DNA from: Prevotella sp.
GTDB taxonomy: Bacteria > Bacteroidota > Bacteroidia > Bacteroidales > Bacteroidaceae
DNA: 35,195 nt
NCBI GenBank assembly: GCA_017460765.1
Contig: JAFUAK010000151.1
Coordinates: forward strand, 1 to 35,195
Direction: 5' to 3'
Shown here: in pieces, positions 8,777-15,967 of the stretch
How the letters are laid out: each line of letters opens with the position of its first letter
Position numbering within the stretch: position 1 is the stretch's first letter
Translations under genes and position numbers: made by a program
The notes under the pieces: model-generated
Databases searched by the model: none
What the model was told of the DNA's origin: nothing
Seen by the model: the letters and a program-made list of their open reading frames with translations, nothing else

Positions 8777-9691
8777 GTGGAACCATTCAAGGTACATATT
8801 CTGGGGTGTGGAAGTGCTCTTCCCACCCTTCGTCATTACGCTTCCTCGCAAGTCGTGGAGGTGCGGGACAAAGTGCTGATGCTCGATTGTGCTGAGGGTA
8901 CTCAGATGCAGTTACGCAAGAGTCGCGTGCGCTTTACTAAATTGAGTCATGTGTTTATCACTCATCTTCACGGTGACCATTGTTTCGGACTTATCGGCAT
9001 GATCTCAACCTTCGGACTGCTGGGACGAACAGCCCGTCTGCATATTCATGCACCAGAAGCATTAGGACCAGAACTGGACAGGCAGATCAAGTTTTTTACC
9101 CACGACCTTGGTTTCGAGGTGGTCTTCTATCCTATAGACACCACACGGAGACAGGTGGTCTATGAAGACAGAAGTATTATGGTTGAGAGCATTCCACTTG
9201 AACATCGCGTACCTTGTTGTGGTTATCTGATCAAGGAGAAACCCACATTGCCGCATATCCGTAGGGAGATGATGGAGTGTTACGGAATCCCCAATAGTCA
9301 GGTGGGAAACATCAAGAATGGTGCAGACTGGAACACGGCAGACGGAGAGTTAATTCCTAACAGCCGACTGGTGATACCTGCAGACAAACCTCGCAGTTAT
9401 GCCTACATCAGCGACACCCGTTATATGCCGTATCTGCATAAAGAACTCAAAGATGTAGACGTCTTGTACCATGAGAGTACTTATGCCGACGATCATCTGC
9501 CACAGTCGGAGAAGTATTACCATTCGACGGCACATCAGGCTGCCAAGGTAGCACTCGATGCTGGAGTGGGGCGCCTGTTGTTGGGTCATTACAGTTCCCG
9601 CTACGAAGATGAGCAGGTATTACTGAATGAAGCCAAAGAAGTGTTTGAAAACTCATTTTTGACCAACGAAATGGACATTTTTGAAATATAA
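8777..9691 (+). CDS. rnz: Ribonuclease Z
   Basis: The 304-residue metallo-beta-lactamase-fold enzyme matches the short RNase Z (ELAC1-type) length. The zinc ligands are visible: HLHGDH at 63-68, His143, Asp213 in ISDTR, and His271 in LLGHYSSRY. It endonucleolytically matures tRNA 3' ends; the one tRNA gene in the window does not encode CCA, the usual substrate type. The start is GTG at 8777, since no ATG lies between the preceding stop (8770) and the conserved opening EPFKVHILGCGSALPT. It closes the mazG operon; no clear terminator follows. Confidence 0.95.
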   Translation: MEPFKVHILGCGSALPTLRHYASSQVVEVRDKVLMLDCAEGTQMQLRKSRVRFTKLSHVFITHLHGDHCFGLIGMISTFGLLGRTARLHIHAPEALGPELDRQIKFFTHDLGFEVVFYPIDTTRRQVVYEDRSIMVESIPLEHRVPCCGYLIKEKPTLPHIRREMMECYGIPNSQVGNIKNGADWNTADGELIPNSRLVIPADKPRSYAYISDTRYMPYLHKELKDVDVLYHESTYADDHLPQSEKYYHSTAHQAAKVALDAGVGRLLLGHYSSRYEDEQVLLNEAKEVFENSFLTNEMDIFEI

Positions 9692-9723
9692 TTGCCTTAA
9701 AGTGCACATTTTCTGCATAAAAG

Positions 9724-9755
9724 TTTGGTAGATTCAGATGTTTTTCTTACTTTTG
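9724..9755 (+). promoter_or_regulatory. Promoter of the putative envelope-stress operon
   Basis: TTTG (9724-9727), a 20-base spacer and TACTTTTG (9748-9755) match the consensus of the housekeeping sigma exactly. The -7 box lies downstream of ATG 9738, so translation must begin at 9768 or 9774. Confidence 0.8.
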
Positions 9756-9767
9756 CCGAAGAATATC

Positions 9768-10094
9768 ATGCGTATGAAGAGATTTTTACTCGTTTTGTCA
9801 ATCACTCTGACTTCAGTCATGCTGTTTCCCGCATCGGCTAATGCAAGCGCGATTTGGAATTATGCAGCGGGGGTAATGGAGTATCAGGATATGGAAATTA
9901 CCATATCTTATGCGCAGGGTAGCCTTTGTGTGAAGGGCGGTGAAGGACTGATGCTTGAGGTGATTTCGCTGACAGGAAAGAAAGTATTTGAGCAGCAAGT
10001 CGATAGTCCTGCTCAAAAGTTTGAACTGAACATTCCAAAAGGTTGCTATATCGTCAAGGTTGGCAAGGTCGTCAGAAAGGTTTCCATTCATTAG
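9768..10094 (+). CDS. Small exported protein ending in a T9SS-like C-terminal domain
   Basis: The 108-residue product has a signal peptide (MRMKRFLLVLSITLTSVMLF, cleavage probably after an Ala near 26-28). After it comes a single domain with the layout of type IX sorting or related beta-sandwich domains: a VISLTGKKVFEQ strand, then LNIPKGCYIVKVGKVVRKVSIH at the end. There is no other domain, so this is nearly a stand-alone C-terminal domain. The start is moved to 9768 (or 9774) because the promoter -7 box lies at 9748-9755. It is first in a probable five-gene operon, and its end overlaps the start of the L,D-transpeptidase gene by about 50 bases. Role unknown; a DUF3244-type protein is an alternative reading. 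Confidence 0.7.
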   Translation: MRMKRFLLVLSITLTSVMLFPASANASAIWNYAAGVMEYQDMEITISYAQGSLCVKGGEGLMLEVISLTGKKVFEQQVDSPAQKFELNIPKGCYIVKVGKVVRKVSIH

Positions 10095-11614
10095 TAGTTG
10101 TACTATCTGGTGCCTGTCTGCTCTTGGGTTCCTGTGTTAATGGAAACCACGAGCCATCAGAGGCTGAACTTTCCGCTTTTGGAGTTTATGTCAATTCCAT
10201 CGACACAATCTGGTTGGAGCATTGTCTGGACAGTATATTGAAGACTGACACGCTTGCCTGGGAGGGAGATAAGGTGGTCAGGGAGCATTATGCTGAAGGA
10301 GACTTCTCAGATAAGCCTTTGTGGTTCTCAAGGATGGGTGTTCAACCTGATGCAGATACACTTTTGAATTTTTTGCGTCGAGAATTGCCGCGTCAGGGAC
10401 TTGACTCTACCGCTTTCTTCATCCCACAGATTGTTGAAGATCTGTCCATCGTCCATCATCTTTCCTTTGATTCTCTGGGTATCAGTATCAATGAGGTGTT
10501 GCCTCGTCTTGACTATCACCTGACGATGGCTTATGTGCGTTATACCATCGGTCAGCGCTATGGATATGTTCGTCCTGACAGAATGTTCAATAGGATGGAC
10601 TTCATGATGAATCGTAATGAGTATGTCCGTCTGTTCGACTACGAGGTAAAGGCCCCTGAATATCAGGAGGCTCTGCAGAAACTATTCTCTGATGACAGGA
10701 TAAACTATCTTGAAGCCTCCCAGCCTTCGGGCCGTCTGTATCGTGTCCTTCAGGAACAGTTGGAGAAGACTTCCGACAAAGAGGCACGTCACACCTTGGC
10801 GGTAAATATGGAACGCTGTCGGTGGCAAACGAAGCAACCTGATGAAAACGGCCGCAAGGTACTGGTGAATATTCCTGCCCTGCAACTTTGGGCTGTGGGT
10901 GGTGACTCCGTTCTGAATATGAAAATTGTCTGTGGTGCCACCACGACAAAGACCCCCTTGTTACATAGTGAGATTCGCTATATGCAGGTAAATCCTGAAT
11001 GGCTCATCCCAAAGAACATCATCGACAATGAGGTGGCTCATCGTGGCGGTGATTCTGCCTATTTTGCCCGTAACCGCTATTTTATTGTAGACCGCAGCAG
11101 TGGTGATACACTGAATCCAGGCAAAGTCTCGGCAGAACAACTTAGGTCTGGGCGTCTGCGTGTAGGTCAGAAGGGCGGAGTAGGAAACTCCTTGGGTCGA
11201 ATCGTTTTCCGTTTCCCGAATCGTTTCGACGTTTATCTGCACGACACGAGCAATCGTGGTGCCTTCAATAGGGATCGCCGTACGCTTTCTCATGGCTGTG
11301 TTCGCGTGCAGAAGCCTTTCGACCTTGCCTGTTATCTGCTGCCTGAATCCGATGAATGGTTCCTGGATCGTCTGCGCATTTCGATGGATATTCCTCCCGA
11401 GACTACACGTGGACGTGAATATTTGAGAGAACATGCTGAAGATCCGCGTCCTTTCCGTCTTGTCACTACCCAGCATATCTCGCCCAACGTGCCCGTGTAC
11501 ATTATGTATTATACCGTCTATCCCAATCCTTCGACGGGTCTGATTGAGACATGGCCTGATCTATATGGCTACGACAAGGCTATTAGTCGTGCTGCAAAGT
11601 CTTTTCTGCTATAA
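10043..11614 (+). CDS. L,D-transpeptidase lipoprotein (YkuD family, YcbB-like)
   Basis: This protein of about 523 residues carries a C-terminal YkuD catalytic domain with the signature SHGCVRV (His417, Gly418, catalytic Cys419). The preceding region includes an LPRLDYHLTMAYVRY scaffold segment and resembles YcbB/LdtD-type enzymes, which form 3-3 peptidoglycan crosslinks. The N-terminus has a hydrophobic stretch and lipobox LLGSC, so it should be anchored in the envelope. The start is unusual: the frame is closed by TGA at 10022, and the only start-like codon before the lipobox is TTG at 10043, inside the preceding gene. Either TTG is used with coupling, or the upstream gene continues by frameshift. 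The ECF sigma gene follows after 26 bases. Confidence 0.88.
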   Translation: MLYRQGWQGRQKGFHSLVVVLSGACLLLGSCVNGNHEPSEAELSAFGVYVNSIDTIWLEHCLDSILKTDTLAWEGDKVVREHYAEGDFSDKPLWFSRMGVQPDADTLLNFLRRELPRQGLDSTAFFIPQIVEDLSIVHHLSFDSLGISINEVLPRLDYHLTMAYVRYTIGQRYGYVRPDRMFNRMDFMMNRNEYVRLFDYEVKAPEYQEALQKLFSDDRINYLEASQPSGRLYRVLQEQLEKTSDKEARHTLAVNMERCRWQTKQPDENGRKVLVNIPALQLWAVGGDSVLNMKIVCGATTTKTPLLHSEIRYMQVNPEWLIPKNIIDNEVAHRGGDSAYFARNRYFIVDRSSGDTLNPGKVSAEQLRSGRLRVGQKGGVGNSLGRIVFRFPNRFDVYLHDTSNRGAFNRDRRTLSHGCVRVQKPFDLACYLLPESDEWFLDRLRISMDIPPETTRGREYLREHAEDPRPFRLVTTQHISPNVPVYIMYYTVYPNPSTGLIETWPDLYGYDKAISRAAKSFLL

Positions 11615-11640
11615 CGAATTCTAATAATTGTGTCAAAACG

Positions 11641-12183
11641 ATGGAAGAACTTGAGGAAAGACAAATCATTCGGTTATTATCTGACCCAGCCACGCAACGC
11701 GATGGCTTCGAGAGACTTGTGCGTCAGTATTCTGAACAATTGTACTGGATGATCCGTCGTATGGTGTTGACACATGATGATGCTAATGATGTGCTCCAGA
11801 ATACTTTCCTGAAAGCCTGGAACGGTCTTGAAGGTTTCCATGGTGAATCCAAGATCGGCACATGGCTTTCGCGTATCGCCATCAATGAGAGTCTGGACTT
11901 CCTGCGCCGCAATAAGCACCAGTCTGTCAGCATGGAGGATGTCTCTGTTACAAATAGTCTGATGGCAGATGATTTTTTCGATGGTTCCGAGGCCGAGGCT
12001 TTGTTGCAGGAAGCAATAGCCACCTTGCCCGATGTACAGCGTACTGTTTTTACATTACGCTACTTCGATGAGAAGAAATACAGTGAGATAAGTGAATTGC
12101 TCCATACCTCTGAAGGCGCTTTGAAGGCCTCATATCATATTGCAGTCAGAAAAATATCGGAATTTTTTAAGGCACGTGATTAA
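11641..12183 (+). CDS. ECF RNA polymerase sigma factor
   Basis: The 180-residue protein has the two-domain ECF layout. Region 2 (about 20-90) includes DANDVLQNTFLKAWNGL and the FHGESKIGTWLSRIAINESLDFLRR segment. Region 4 (about 120-175) is a helix-turn-helix with LPDVQRTVFTLRYFDEKKYSEISELL. It would redirect RNA polymerase to a small regulon. The next gene encodes a membrane protein with a short cytoplasmic N-terminus, the position expected for an anti-sigma factor. The preceding gene is a cell-wall L,D-transpeptidase, so an envelope-related signal is likely (inference). No FecR-like anti-sigma or TonB receptor is nearby, which argues against a polysaccharide-utilisation sigma. Confidence 0.93.
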   Translation: MEELEERQIIRLLSDPATQRDGFERLVRQYSEQLYWMIRRMVLTHDDANDVLQNTFLKAWNGLEGFHGESKIGTWLSRIAINESLDFLRRNKHQSVSMEDVSVTNSLMADDFFDGSEAEALLQEAIATLPDVQRTVFTLRYFDEKKYSEISELLHTSEGALKASYHIAVRKISEFFKARD

Positions 12184-12214
12184 ACCTTTTGAATATTGAT
12201 ACGTCATATATGCG

Positions 12215-12559
12215 ATGGAAGAAGAAAAGTACATAGAAGAACGAATAGGGAAACGGAATCCTTTTCTAGTGCCTGATGGCTATTTCGACCAGTTTGCTGA
12301 TCAGATGATGGCCTCATTGCCTGAACGCAAGCCTCGGGCGAAGTCAATATGGCTGCGTCCTGCTATCTATGTGGCTGCCGGGATCTGTGCCTTGTTCGGG
12401 CTTGTTGCTGCATTGAAATTCACACCGATATCAGATCAGACTGTGCCTGTACAGGCCCAGGTCTTGGTGCAGGAGCAGGCTGATGATTCTTTCGACGAAG
12501 CAGCAGACTACATGATGCTCGACAACCATGATATCTATGCGTATATGGCTGACTATTAA
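12215..12559 (+). CDS. Single-pass membrane protein, putative anti-sigma factor
   Basis: The 114-residue product has a cytoplasmic N-terminal part (1-43) and one membrane helix (about 46-68, IYVAAGICALFGLVAAL). An acidic periplasmic tail (about 70-114) follows. The segment NPFLVPDGYFDQFADQMM is a motif I associate with small proteins that follow ECF sigma genes in Bacteroidetes. No HxxxCxxC zinc anti-sigma motif is present. Position 31 bases after the sigma gene, size and topology suggest it holds the sigma factor at the membrane, but no enzymatic or binding domain is recognised with certainty. Confidence 0.65.
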   Translation: MEEEKYIEERIGKRNPFLVPDGYFDQFADQMMASLPERKPRAKSIWLRPAIYVAAGICALFGLVAALKFTPISDQTVPVQAQVLVQEQADDSFDEAADYMMLDNHDIYAYMADY

Positions 12560-12561
12560 CG

Positions 12562-13026
12562 ATGATTATAATGAACAGGATTATACTAAGTGTTGCATTG
12601 CTGTTTCTGCAGACGGTCGGTATGCTTGCAGACGAGCCACAGAAATTCTCCCCGGAGAAGTTCCAGGCCGATATGGAGGCTTTTATGACTAAGGAGGCTC
12701 ATTTGACAGAAGCCGAAGCCGCAAAGTTCTTTCCTCTCTTTCGTGAGATGCAGCAGAAGCAGCGGGCAGTATTTGAGAAGATGAAGAATGAGTGCAGCGT
12801 GAAACCTACCGACGAGCCCAGTTGTAAGAAAGTAGTGATGAAACGCGATGAATATGAAATTGAGCAGAAGAAGATTCAGCAGCAATACCACAATAAATTC
12901 TTCAGTGTCATACCTGCTTCAAAGGTCTACGATGTGATTATGGCAGAGAGTAAGTTCCATCGTCGCGCATTCAAGAACTGGAGCAAAGGAGGTAAGGGAG
13001 GTACACACCCCATGAAACGGAAATAG
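12562..13026 (+). CDS. Exported helical protein, Spy/CpxP-like in layout
   Basis: The 154-residue product has a signal peptide (MNRIILSVALLFLQTVGMLA, cleavage before DEPQ). A nearly all-helical, charged mature part (about 25-140) follows, with LTEAEAAKFFPLFREMQQKQRAVFEKM. A helix opening LTxxEA is reminiscent of LTXXQ/Spy/CpxP periplasmic stress proteins, and a very basic tail (GGKGGTHPMKRK) closes it. In Bacteroidetes such proteins often follow an ECF sigma and its membrane partner. The first ATG is 12562, two bases after the preceding stop; ATG 12571 gives a cleaner signal peptide. A periplasmic sensor or chaperone role is inference. Confidence 0.7.
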   Translation: MIIMNRIILSVALLFLQTVGMLADEPQKFSPEKFQADMEAFMTKEAHLTEAEAAKFFPLFREMQQKQRAVFEKMKNECSVKPTDEPSCKKVVMKRDEYEIEQKKIQQQYHNKFFSVIPASKVYDVIMAESKFHRRAFKNWSKGGKGGTHPMKRK

Positions 13027-13031
13027 TTTTC

Positions 13032-13682
13032 CTATTCCAGTTTAGAGCCCTCTATCAGTTTTGGACATATACCAGACAAGTCGCACCGTTCACAGTGCGG
13101 CTTTCTTGATGTACATACGTAGCGCCCATGTAACAGCAGCCAGTGATGGGCATTGGGAATGTCGTCGGCAGGAATGTTTCTGACCAAAGCCTGTTCTACC
13201 TTATAGGGGGTATTGTCACGTTTACTGACCAATCCTAAGCGATGAGCCACGCGATAGACATGTGTGTCGACTGCCAGCGTCGACTTTCCAAAGGCTACGC
13301 TCTGAATCACGTTGGCTGTCTTCCTGCCCACACCAGGCAGATCCAAAAGTGCATTCATGTCTGAAGGAACCCTACCGTCGTGTCTTTCCACCAGAGCACG
13401 GGCCATCTCCACGAGATGGGTAGCCTTACTGTTGGGATACGACACACTGCGGATATACACCAACACGTCCTCGACCTCTGCTTTAGCCATCGACTTGGCA
13501 TCGGGATAGTGAAGGAACAGTTCTGGTGTCACCTGGTTGATGCGCTTGTCGGTACATTGTGCACTGAGAATGACTGCTACCAACAGTTGGAACACACTGC
13601 CGAACTCCAGTTCGGTATTCACATTTGGCATCTGCTCACGGAAATGGGCCAGAATCCGTTCATATCTTTCTTCTTTCTTCAT
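13032..13682 (-). CDS. nth: Endonuclease III
   Basis: The 216-residue DNA glycosylase/AP lyase removes oxidised pyrimidines. The helix-hairpin-helix LPGVGRKTAN contains the catalytic Lys121, and VDTHVYR has the catalytic Asp139. The four cluster cysteines Cys190, Cys197, Cys200 and Cys206 follow the C-x6-C-x2-C-x5-C pattern of the [4Fe-4S] enzymes. Length is normal. It ends 5 bases from the convergent end of the Spy-like gene, with no visible terminator between. It lies 9 bases after a small exported-protein gene and so is probably transcribed from that gene's promoter. Confidence 0.97.
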   Translation of the reverse strand: MKKEERYERILAHFREQMPNVNTELEFGSVFQLLVAVILSAQCTDKRINQVTPELFLHYPDAKSMAKAEVEDVLVYIRSVSYPNSKATHLVEMARALVERHDGRVPSDMNALLDLPGVGRKTANVIQSVAFGKSTLAVDTHVYRVAHRLGLVSKRDNTPYKVEQALVRNIPADDIPNAHHWLLLHGRYVCTSRKPHCERCDLSGICPKLIEGSKLE

Positions 13683-13691
13683 ACCGTAATA

Positions 13692-14117
13692 CTAGCGACG
13701 TTTAAATTCAAGTGTCTTCGGCAATTTCTGCCATTTCCCGTTCTTGGGGACTTTCAGTGTACTGCCTTCCACCTGTTTAAGCATGTAGAGGGAGTCGTTT
13801 TTCACTGTCAGTGTCGCTGAGAGATCCTCGCTGCCGAAATCATTGATCATATTGAGATGAGCCGTATGCCCCTTGACCTCTGCGGCAGTAATCACCCAGC
13901 AGAACGTGTTGTTCTTCTTGCCGAGAAAGCCCGGCAACTTTCCGTAGAGGTCTTGTCCTGGAATCGTGATGGATTCATCGTAGAAGTCGATGCGGAGATA
14001 GACATCATATTCATTATTATATATGTACGCGCGAAAAGGTTCCGGATCTTTCTGGGCATACCCGACAAGTGTGACAGCACCCAGCAGAAACACGGTGAAT
14101 AACTTCTTCATACTCAT
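13692..14117 (-). CDS. Small exported protein of unknown function
   Basis: The 141-residue product has a clear signal peptide (MSMKKLFTVFLLGAVTLVGYAQ; cleavage after YA near residue 21). The mature part of about 120 residues looks mainly beta, and no known domain or catalytic motif was recognised. Starts at 14117 and 14111 (MKKLF) are both possible. A -7 box TAACTTTG at 14144-14137 sits 19 bases upstream. It precedes nth by 9 bases in the same direction, probably as a bicistronic unit, and is divergent from the glycogen operon. Confidence 0.75.
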   Translation of the reverse strand: MSMKKLFTVFLLGAVTLVGYAQKDPEPFRAYIYNNEYDVYLRIDFYDESITIPGQDLYGKLPGFLGKKNNTFCWVITAAEVKGHTAHLNMINDFGSEDLSATLTVKNDSLYMLKQVEGSTLKVPKNGKWQKLPKTLEFKRR

Positions 14118-14136
14118 GCAATTTCTTTTTTGCTGA

Positions 14137-14144
14137 CAAAGTTA
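14137..14144 (-). promoter_or_regulatory. -7 box for the exported protein / nth unit
   Basis: TAACTTTG on the minus strand matches TAnnTTTG. No clear TTTG lies at -33; that position falls at the edge of an inverted repeat (14150-14165). Confidence 0.55.
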
Positions 14145-14149
14145 CTAAT

Positions 14150-14192
14150 CTAAATCATTATTTAGTGTAATTTCCTAAAAATATTAGGGAAA
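14150..14192. promoter_or_regulatory. Two inverted repeats between divergent promoters
   Basis: CTAAATCATTATTTAG (14150-14165) is a perfect 6-4-6 inverted repeat. CCTAAAAATATTAGG (14174-14188) has 5-base arms, extendable to 14171-14192 with one unpaired G. They lie between the two -7 boxes of the divergent nth and glycogen units and could be operators. Both are AT-rich, so chance is not excluded. Confidence 0.35.
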
Positions 14193-14194
14193 AC

Positions 14195-14227
14195 TTTGAA
14201 GATTTTAGAAAAATTTAAGTAACTTTG
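14195..14227 (+). promoter_or_regulatory. Promoter of the glycogen operon
   Basis: TTTG (14195-14198), a 21-base spacer and TAACTTTG (14220-14227) match the consensus. The leader to ATG 14246 is only about 12 bases. Confidence 0.75.
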
Positions 14228-14245
14228 CGCCCAATTATAGGTAAA

Positions 14246-15916
14246 ATGATGTCAAAACAGCGTTTAATGCCAGACTACATCTTCGAGTCAAGTTGGGAAG
14301 TCTGCAACAAAGTAGGGGGAATCTATACAGTCCTTTCGACACGTGCCAAGACCCTACAGGAGGCACTTCAGGATAAGATTGTTTTCATCGGTCCTGATTT
14401 TTGGAAAGAAAAGGAAAGTCCTTATTTCAAGGAGGACAAGTCTCTCTTTGCCGATTGGCAATGGGAGGCCAGTGAACAAGGGCTCAAAGTAAGGGTGGGC
14501 CGTTGGACCGTTCCTGGCGAGCCAATCGCGATTTTGGTTGATTTCAATCCGTTCTTCGAAAAGAAGAATGAGATATACGGCTGGCTGTGGGAGAACTACG
14601 GCGTTGACTCTCTGCATGCCTATGGTGACTATGACGAGGCTTCGATGTTCTCCTATGCCGCTGCCCTGGTGGTAGAGAGTTATTACAACCATTATCTGGA
14701 CAGTTCGATGAAAGTCGTCTATCATGCCAACGAGTGGATGTGTGGTCTCGGAGCGTTGTATATCAACAACAAGTTGCCTCAGATTGGTACAGTTTTCACG
14801 ACGCATGCCACCAGTATCGGGCGCTCGATTGCCGGCAACATGAAACCCCTTTATGATTATCTTTTTGCCTATAACGGCGATCAGATGGCTGGCGAACTGA
14901 ATATGGAGTCGAAGCATTCCATCGAAAAACAGACGGCCCATTATGTGGACTGTTTTACGACAGTGAGCGATATCACAGCCAAAGAATGTGTCGAACTGCT
15001 TGACAAACCTGTAGACGTGGTGCTGCCGAATGGCTTCGACAATAGTTTCGTACCCAGCGCTGCCAAGTTCACCCGCAAGCGCAATGCAGCCCGCAGAAAG
15101 ATGCTCGAAATTGCCAACGCCCTGTTGGGGGAGGATCTTGATGATGACACATTGCTGGTATCAACTTCCGGCCGCTATGAGTTCCGCAACAAGGGAATCG
15201 ACGTATTTGTGGAAGCAATGAACCGTCTGCTGCGCGATCGCGACCTGAAGAAAAAGGTTGTAGCCTTTATTGAGGTTCCTGGTTGGGTAGGGGAGCCTCG
15301 TAAGGATCTCATAGAGCGCCTGAAGAGCGGCAAGAAATATGATACGCCGCTGGATGTGCCCCAGATCACCCACTGGCTCCACAACATGAGTCACGACAAT
15401 GTGCTCGGCATGATGAAATACTATGATATGCACAATCGGAAGGAGGATAAGGTCAAGGTGATCTTCCTGCCATGTTATCTTGACGGCAAAGATGGTATCG
15501 TGAACCTGACGTATTACGATGTCGTACTGGGTAATGACCTCTGCATCTATCCCTCCTATTACGAACCTTGGGGCTATACCCCGCTTGAGGCCGTCGCCTT
15601 CAAGGTGCCCTGTATCACGACCGACCTCGCTGGCTTCGGTCTTTGGGCTAATACCGTCTTCGGCAAGCCGGGTGAGATTGAGGACGGCGTAAAGGTCATC
15701 CATCGCACCGATTATAACTACTCCGAGGTGGCTGATATCATCAAGGATACGGTGGCTACTTACTCGAATATGACGAAGAAGCAGGTAGACACGGCTCGCA
15801 AGAATGCTGACGCTCTTTCTAGGAAAGCCCTCTGGAGTGAGTTCATCACCTACTATTACGAGGCTTACGACATAGCCCTCCGTAAAGCAGAGGAGCGGAA
15901 GAAGTCCCTGATGTAA
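14246..15916 (+). CDS. Glycogen synthase, GT3 (eukaryotic-type) family
   Basis: The 556-residue protein belongs to family GT3, the fungal/animal-like synthases, rather than the GT5 GlgA type. The opening PDYIFESSWEVCNKVGGIYTVLSTRAK matches GT3, and the C-terminal donor-site motif YPSYYEPWGYTPLEA with the following ITTDLAGFG is characteristic. It extends alpha-1,4-glucan from a sugar nucleotide in the cytoplasm; the donor (UDP- or ADP-glucose) cannot be read from sequence. The frame is open further upstream, but the -7 box at 14220-14227 forces the start to ATG 14246 or 14249. Alpha-glucan phosphorylase follows after 51 bases, so synthesis and breakdown enzymes share an operon. No branching enzyme or glucose-1-phosphate nucleotidyltransferase is present here. 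Confidence 0.92.
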   Translation: MMSKQRLMPDYIFESSWEVCNKVGGIYTVLSTRAKTLQEALQDKIVFIGPDFWKEKESPYFKEDKSLFADWQWEASEQGLKVRVGRWTVPGEPIAILVDFNPFFEKKNEIYGWLWENYGVDSLHAYGDYDEASMFSYAAALVVESYYNHYLDSSMKVVYHANEWMCGLGALYINNKLPQIGTVFTTHATSIGRSIAGNMKPLYDYLFAYNGDQMAGELNMESKHSIEKQTAHYVDCFTTVSDITAKECVELLDKPVDVVLPNGFDNSFVPSAAKFTRKRNAARRKMLEIANALLGEDLDDDTLLVSTSGRYEFRNKGIDVFVEAMNRLLRDRDLKKKVVAFIEVPGWVGEPRKDLIERLKSGKKYDTPLDVPQITHWLHNMSHDNVLGMMKYYDMHNRKEDKVKVIFLPCYLDGKDGIVNLTYYDVVLGNDLCIYPSYYEPWGYTPLEAVAFKVPCITTDLAGFGLWANTVFGKPGEIEDGVKVIHRTDYNYSEVADIIKDTVATYSNMTKKQVDTARKNADALSRKALWSEFITYYYEAYDIALRKAEERKKSLM

Positions 15917-15967
15917 GACTATTAATATAAACGAATATAGAATATCAAATACAAAATTTGAGAGAAT

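Noticed and set aside
9738-9767. Upstream start ATG 9738 for the small exported protein
   Set aside because: It lies between the -33 and -7 promoter elements, so it would not be in the transcript.
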